Shown: in pieces, positions 5,058-8,760 of the stretch
How the letters are laid out: each line of letters starts with the position of its first letter
Position numbering within the stretch: the first letter of the stretch is position 1
Assembly (NCBI GenBank): GCA_016209155.1
Contig: JACQWU010000063.1
Coordinates: forward strand, 1-8,760
Direction: 5' to 3'
Length of the DNA stretch: 8,760 nucleotides
Source: Candidatus Desantisiibacteriota bacterium
Lineage (GTDB): Bacteria; JACRDZ01
The notes under the pieces: model-generated
What the model saw: only the letters and a program-made list of their open reading frames with translations
Databases searched by the model: none
Told to the model about the DNA's origin: nothing
Translations under genes and position numbers: made by a program

Positions 5058-7196
5058 ATGGATAGGATATCTCAAATAAGCAACAAATTAAACAAGACAA
5101 TATCTATGACCTATGATAACATGGGAAGACTTCAAAGAATGACTGATCCAAATAACACTACATCATCATATACTTATAACATACAAGGATGGCTTGAAAC
5201 TATTACACTTGGAAATAAAACATGGCAGAAAACTTATGATGATGAAGGTATTATAACTTCAGATATATTACCTTCAGGGAAGACAACAACTTATCAAAGC
5301 AACAACCTGGGGCTTTTAAAATCTGTTACTAATCCTCTCAATCAAACTACAACCAGTATTACAGATCTAAAAGGCAGCATCTGGACATTTGGATATACTG
5401 ACATGGGAAAGCTAAAAAGTACAACGGATCCTCTTGGCAACACCTTGCAGAGGAACTATGATACAAGGGGCAGACTTAAATCAATAACATTTCCTGATGG
5501 GAGTATAGAAAACCTGACATATGATAATGCAAGTAACCTTATCCGCAGGCAATATACAGATGGTACAGACCTGCAATACACATGCGATGCTTCAAACAGG
5601 CTTATTACAGCTAATGAGATAACCTTGACCCGTGATGCGGAAGATAAGATAACAGTAACAGATAACTCCGGTACAATATTCGGCGCAACATATGATGACG
5701 GCGGCAGACTTATGAGAGCATCATATAACAATGATGCTTTTATCATTACATATACATATGATTCAACAACAGGATTACTTTCCGGAATTACAGATAGTCT
5801 TACAAATACAAGCATTAATTTCACTTATAATCTTGACAATAAACTTACAGATATAACACGTTCGAATAGTGTTAATACCTCTTTTATATATGACAGCGCA
5901 GGCAGAATTACTCAAATAAAGGACGGGAATATCATAGACTTACAATATACACTTGATGCAGTTGGCAAGGTGATAGGATTGGATATGACCGCGCCAATCG
6001 ATCCGGCAGATCTCCTGCAGGACAAAACAGACAGCTTTATTTATGATTCTGCTTCACAAATAAGAATTCCCGGATATTCGTATGATAAACAAGGAAGGAT
6101 GACAACCTCTCCGGAATATACATTTTCATGGGACGGGGCATCAAGACTTACCGGAATTGGAGAAACAGCCCTTGCTTACAACGGACTGGGTGATCTTGTG
6201 ACAAGAACAGAGGGCGGAGTATCCACGCATTTTTATTATAATAAGGCAATTAAATATAGTCCTATCATTGCCGAAAAAAAGGATAATATATTCCTTAGAT
6301 ATTATGTATGGAAACCGGACGGACAACTTTTATATATGATTGACGCTGCAGATGGAAATAAAGTTTATTTTTATCACTTCGACCGTATTGGGTCAACACT
6401 TGCGCTTACGAATTCTTCAGGTTCGGTTACAGATTCTTATGCGTATACACCTTATGGTAAAATATTAAAGCATAATGGCAGCAATGCTCAGCCATTTACT
6501 TTTATAGGTACATGGGGTACCAGGATGGAAAGTGCTACGGGAGATATTTATCATATGAGAGCACGGTATTATGATGCAGTTACCGGACGGTTCCTTTCAA
6601 GAGAAACATGCTGGCCTGTGATTAGTAATCCAATGAATATTAATACCTATCAATATGCGCTGCAAAATCCGCAAAAGTTTATTGATCCAACTGGCTGGAG
6701 TCCAACAGAGTCATTTGACCAGAGGTCAGGCGGTACAGAAATATACCAGAATTTTGGTGGAAATTCTGATATAACCGGTGACAGGGAAATGGTTGGGAAA
6801 TTTGGGAATACTGGTAAAGGTCCAAAGGCGCGCGATGAAGCTCAAGAGAGAGAGGAAAGAATAAAAGATGCTGTTAAGGACATTATAATCGATGAATTAA
6901 AAGGCAGGGTAGAGGACAAACTAACAGATGAAGCTATAGAAAAGCTAAAAGATAAACTTGCCGGCAAAATTTTGAAAGCTGCAGTGTCAAAAGCGAATGT
7001 CGCCGGTACACTTATTGAAGGAGCTTCATCAATAAAAACCCTTACAGAATGGGCTACCGCTGAAGAAGGTAAAGCTGCTGAGGCTATGTCAAAGGAATTA
7101 TCTTATGCGGTTACTCAGTATGCAGAGGAAAATTCGGATATTGCTAAATCAATAATAAGATCCATAGGTAGTATAATAAGTTTTTTTAGTGACTAA
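5058..7196 (+). CDS. Rhs/YD-repeat protein, C-terminal half: YD repeats, Rhs core and variable tail
   Basis: The first ATG of this frame is at 5058 and has no ribosome binding site. YD sequence is open upstream to 4839 (IGYNLNDQITSIKDENGN, YTFDANGNLIKVTDPL), so this is the continuation of the preceding frame rather than a separate gene. From the ATG, residues 1-410 are YD repeats (YDNMGRL, YDTRGRLKSI, YDDGGRL, YDSAGRITQI). Residues 415-547 are the Rhs core: YYVWKPDGQLLYMID, HFDRIGSTLALT, YAYTPYGKIL, HMRARYYDAVTGRFLSRE and NPQKFIDPTGW. The usual RDP at the start of the core's self-cleaving segment reads RET here. The remaining 165 residues are a variable tail, rich in charged helix (about 590-645) and ending IIRSIGSIISFFSD. 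I recognise no toxin family in it. It could be a divergent toxin or a non-toxic tip. The next gene begins 48 bp later and does not look like a cytoplasmic immunity protein. Confidence 0.87.
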   Translation: MDRISQISNKLNKTISMTYDNMGRLQRMTDPNNTTSSYTYNIQGWLETITLGNKTWQKTYDDEGIITSDILPSGKTTTYQSNNLGLLKSVTNPLNQTTTSITDLKGSIWTFGYTDMGKLKSTTDPLGNTLQRNYDTRGRLKSITFPDGSIENLTYDNASNLIRRQYTDGTDLQYTCDASNRLITANEITLTRDAEDKITVTDNSGTIFGATYDDGGRLMRASYNNDAFIITYTYDSTTGLLSGITDSLTNTSINFTYNLDNKLTDITRSNSVNTSFIYDSAGRITQIKDGNIIDLQYTLDAVGKVIGLDMTAPIDPADLLQDKTDSFIYDSASQIRIPGYSYDKQGRMTTSPEYTFSWDGASRLTGIGETALAYNGLGDLVTRTEGGVSTHFYYNKAIKYSPIIAEKKDNIFLRYYVWKPDGQLLYMIDAADGNKVYFYHFDRIGSTLALTNSSGSVTDSYAYTPYGKILKHNGSNAQPFTFIGTWGTRMESATGDIYHMRARYYDAVTGRFLSRETCWPVISNPMNINTYQYALQNPQKFIDPTGWSPTESFDQRSGGTEIYQNFGGNSDITGDREMVGKFGNTGKGPKARDEAQEREERIKDAVKDIIIDELKGRVEDKLTDEAIEKLKDKLAGKILKAAVSKANVAGTLIEGASSIKTLTEWATAEEGKAAEAMSKELSYAVTQYAEENSDIAKSIIRSIGSIISFFSD

Positions 7197-7244
7197 AATA
7201 ACTATAGCTTTACTAAAATAGGTTATTAATATCAGGAGGAAAAA

Positions 7245-7976
7245 ATGAACATCAAAATATTTTTTAAATTCTTATTTTTACAAATTATTATATATTTTAG
7301 TATTATATCCATTTCTTTTGCAGCAATGATTTCTTATAGTTATGATTCAGCAGGCAGGTTAACACATGCTGACCATGGCAGCGGCAAAACAATAGCATAC
7401 ACTTATGACAACAATGGTAATCTGCTTCAAAAGATAGTCGGAAAAGGGAGTAAAATAGATATTTCTGTTAATAAAACAGAAATTGATTTTGGTAATGTAA
7501 AAATTAACACGGCTTTTGAATCTACAATAATCATTAAAAATGAAGGGGATGGAAATTTAATAATTTCAGAAACTAAGATAATTCCTGATACAGGAACAGA
7601 TGCTAATGAGTTTAGTATTAATAATAATTATAATCAATTTATTAAACCTATGGACAACACACTGATTTCAATAACATTCAAACCGGGTGTCGAAGGTGCA
7701 AAAAGAGCAATATTAAATATAACATCAAATGATCCGGATAAAAAGGTGATAGCTGTAATTTTAAAAGGAACAGGAATAAAAGAAACCTCTGTCAGCATAC
7801 AGACTGCTGCAAAAAAAAGTAAAAAAGGGGGACTATGTGTTATATCCTTATTCTTAAATAAAAAATGGATTAAAATTTTAAATGGATTCAAAGATGAATA
7901 TTTAATTTTATCACCACAAATAAAAAAAATCGTAAATTCATATTACAAATATTCACCGGCTGTGGGTAGTAAATAG
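7245..7976 (+). CDS. Secreted YD-repeat / choice-of-anchor-D (ASH-type) protein with degenerate CFI-box-like C-terminus
   Basis: The 243-aa protein has a strong AGGAGG site 5 nt before its ATG. Residues 1-26 form a signal peptide (hydrophobic, ending ISISFA). Residues 29-62 are one YD pair: SYSYDSAGRLTHADHGSGK, then YTYDNNGNLLQKI. Residues 71-177 match the immunoglobulin-like choice-of-anchor-D/ASH pattern: NKTEIDFGNVKINTAFESTI, then IKNEGDGNLIIS, SITFKPGVEGAKRAILNI, TSNDPDKKV and LKGTG. After a lysine-rich linker (189-194), GGLCVIS and FKDEYLILS followed by NSYYKYSPAV resemble the CFI-box C-terminal domain (CFIATAAYGS, then FRDRYLLTN and YYKYSPP), but without the ATAAYGS loop and the segment after YSPP. 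It is probably a periplasmic or surface protein co-transcribed with the Rhs gene, since no terminator separates them. Its function is unknown; a partner or remnant copy of the YD protein is possible. Confidence 0.82.
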   Translation: MNIKIFFKFLFLQIIIYFSIISISFAAMISYSYDSAGRLTHADHGSGKTIAYTYDNNGNLLQKIVGKGSKIDISVNKTEIDFGNVKINTAFESTIIIKNEGDGNLIISETKIIPDTGTDANEFSINNNYNQFIKPMDNTLISITFKPGVEGAKRAILNITSNDPDKKVIAVILKGTGIKETSVSIQTAAKKSKKGGLCVISLFLNKKWIKILNGFKDEYLILSPQIKKIVNSYYKYSPAVGSK

Positions 7977-8072
7977 CATTGAACTTTAAAAATAAATGCT
8001 CAATTGCCAATTTAACTGGATGTGCAATGAATATGGCACAAAAGAAACAATAAAGAATTCCTATCAGAGACA

Positions 8073-8112
8073 GAAGATACCCTGCGGTTTGTTGTCTACC
8101 GCAGGATTCTTC
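8073..8112 (+). terminator. Probable intrinsic terminator of the YD locus
   Basis: CCTGCGGT (8081-8088) pairs perfectly with ACCGCAGG (8098-8105) across a 9-nt loop, and the outer GAAGA (8073-8077) pairs with TCTTC (8108-8112). The following T-run is interrupted (TTCATTGTTG), so termination could be partial. The hairpin lies about 100 bp after the stop of the YD-ASH gene. Confidence 0.6.
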
Positions 8113-8127
8113 ATTGTTGCACTATAT

Positions 8128-8161
8128 ACATTAGGAATATTTCCACATTAGGAATATTTTC
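8128..8161 (+). repeat. 17-bp direct tandem repeat upstream of promoter
   Basis: ACATTAGGAATATTTCC (8128-8144) is followed at once by ACATTAGGAATATTTTC (8145-8161), 16 of 17 identical. The core GGAATATTTCC is nearly palindromic. The pair ends 4 bp before the -35 box, where an activator could bind, so it may be a two-site operator. A simple slippage duplication is the alternative. Confidence 0.7.
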
Positions 8162-8165
8162 ATTA

Positions 8166-8193
8166 TTGACATTAAACTATAGAATGTTATAAT
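8166..8193 (+). promoter_or_regulatory. Consensus extended -10 sigma70 promoter for SurA-like gene
   Basis: A perfect TTGACA (8166-8171) lies 16 bp from a perfect TATAAT (8188-8193), which is preceded by TGT (8185-8187), an extended -10. Transcription should start near 8200, giving a leader of about 128 nt that contains the inverted-repeat element. This is the strongest promoter match in the window. Confidence 0.8.
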
Positions 8194-8214
8194 TTTGGTA
8201 ATTCCTTTTACATT

Positions 8215-8286
8215 AAAGCGAAGCTAAAGCTTCGCACTACATTTTTAAACATTATATTTTGTAGTGCAATGCTTTAGCCTCGCTAT
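8215..8286. repeat. 72-bp inverted-repeat element in the leader of the SurA-like gene
   Basis: The 27-bp arms at 8215-8241 and 8260-8286 are inverted copies matching at 23 of 27 positions, around an 18-bp AT-rich centre. The inner ends are ACTACA and TGTAGT. The left arm itself folds (GCGAAGC-TAAA-GCTTCGC, 8218-8235). It looks like a small dispersed intergenic repeat of the kind common in such genomes. If transcribed from the promoter upstream, it would form a long hairpin in the 5' leader, about 30 nt before the ribosome binding site. Confidence 0.75.
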
Positions 8287-8314
8287 TACTATGAAATTTC
8301 TCTACAATCAAATT

Positions 8315-8321
8315 AAGGAGG
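8315..8321 (+). promoter_or_regulatory. Ribosome binding site fixing a TTG start
   Basis: AAGGAGG lies 6 nt before TTG 8328-8330. No in-frame ATG precedes the signal peptide, so this site decides the start of the SurA-like gene. Confidence 0.8.
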
Positions 8322-8327
8322 CGCTTT

Positions 8328-8760
8328 TTGATAAAAAAAAATTTCTATTTTAATTTAATCCTTTTTTTAACAATAATATTTACAATAACTTTGAAAACTG
8401 AAGCTATCATTGTTGATAGGATACTTGCAAAAGTTAACAATGAAATTATTACACAAAGCGAACTGGAAGAACAACTCGATGATCTTAGAGATGAATTACT
8501 TCAAAACTATAAACCGGAAGAAGTGGAAAAAGTTTTAAGCAAACAGCGTCTTGAGCTTTTGGGAAAATTAATAGAGACAAAAATATTAATGCAGGAAGCA
8601 AAAAAACTGAATATAACTTTATCTGATGAGGAAGTTGATAAAGAGGTCAATAAAAACCGTGAACAGGTAAAAGGACATTTTGAAAGTGAAGAAAAATTTC
8701 TGGATGCTCTGCAGCAAAAAGGACTAAACCCTGATTCTTTGAAAGAAAAAATACAAAAAG
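8328..8760 (+). CDS. SurA-like periplasmic chaperone / peptidyl-prolyl isomerase, N-terminal part (runs off right edge)
   Basis: The 144 visible residues start at a TTG with a strong AAGGAGG site. Residues 1-26 form a signal peptide (IKKNFYFNLILFLTIIFT, ending KTEA). The mature start IIVDRILAKVNNEIITQSEL is the hallmark beginning of the SurA N-terminal chaperone domain, in which VDRIxAxVNxEIIT is conserved. The rest is helical: a charged helix at about 45-80 (SELEEQLDDLRDELL), then LLGKLIETKILMQEAKKLNI and DEEVDKEVNKN, matching the SurA_N fold that binds unfolded outer-membrane proteins. The parvulin (PpiC) isomerase domains would lie beyond the window, so their presence is assumed. The gene has its own promoter (8166-8193) and leader and is not part of the YD operon. 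An expected role is outer-membrane protein folding. Confidence 0.9.
   Translation, partial: MIKKNFYFNLILFLTIIFTITLKTEAIIVDRILAKVNNEIITQSELEEQLDDLRDELLQNYKPEEVEKVLSKQRLELLGKLIETKILMQEAKKLNITLSDEEVDKEVNKNREQVKGHFESEEKFLDALQQKGLNPDSLKEKIQK

Larger units (their letters stand above)
7977..8327. other. Intergenic regulatory region between YD locus and SurA-like gene
   Basis: This 351-bp gap contains, in order, about 95 bp of featureless AT-rich DNA, a strong hairpin (8073-8112), a 17-bp tandem duplication (8128-8161), a consensus promoter (8166-8193), a 72-bp inverted-repeat element (8215-8286) and the ribosome binding site of the next gene (8315-8321). A 51-codon open frame from 7996 runs through the hairpin and is not considered a gene. 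Confidence 0.7.

Noticed and set aside
5456-5824. 122-codon minus-strand open frame
   Set aside because: It is antisense to well-conserved YD repeats, with no ribosome binding site or family resemblance.
7634-7891. 85-codon minus-strand open frame with hydrophobic stretches
   Set aside because: It is antisense to the ASH domain; the hydrophobicity comes from reversed lysine and isoleucine codons.
7996-8151. 51-codon plus-strand open frame after the YD-ASH gene
   Set aside because: It has no ribosome binding site, reads through the terminator-like hairpin and ends inside the 17-bp tandem repeat.

Overview
The window is low-GC DNA from a Gram-negative bacterium. Several genes start with Sec signal peptides, and the right edge opens a SurA-type periplasmic folding factor, so an outer membrane is expected. 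Several families (glycine-rich RRM protein, periplasmic metallo-beta-lactamase-fold protein, secreted YD-repeat proteins, CFI-box-like tail, small palindromic intergenic repeats) are ones I associate with Desulfobacterota, Nitrospirota and related candidate phyla. That placement is an impression, not a determination.

Left part, minus strand (1-1291): the N-terminus of an OmpR-type response regulator; directly upstream of it a metallo-hydrolase gene that has lost its middle, including the metal-binding HxHxDH block; a 142-bp MITE-like inverted-repeat element; and an intact glycine-rich RRM RNA-binding protein gene.

Middle, plus strand (1292-2500): a 317-bp AT-rich divergent intergenic region with a candidate promoter, then a 288-aa radical SAM protein with a one-cluster SPASM-like (twitch) tail, ending at a small hairpin.

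Right-middle (2522-7976): a two-gene Rhs/YD locus with its own candidate promoter. The large gene encodes a secreted YD-repeat protein of roughly 1,500 aa. It is unusual in carrying a tandem array of RCC1-like beta-propeller blades (exact 150-bp period) inside its N-terminal half. It is split by a frameshift near 4.9 kb into an N-terminal half (signal peptide, RCC1 array, first YD segments) and a C-terminal half (YD repeats, Rhs core, about 165-aa variable tail). No recognisable immunity gene follows. The next gene is instead a small secreted protein made of a YD pair, a choice-of-anchor-D/ASH domain and a shrunken CFI-box-like C-terminus.

Right edge (8073-8760): a strong hairpin, a 17-bp direct tandem repeat abutting a perfect-consensus extended -10 promoter, a 72-bp inverted-repeat element in the leader, and a TTG-started SurA/PpiC-type gene running off the window.

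The most interesting object is the Rhs protein with an inserted, apparently circularly permuted seven-blade RCC1 propeller, together with its satellite YD-ASH gene. Everything functional about that pair is inference.
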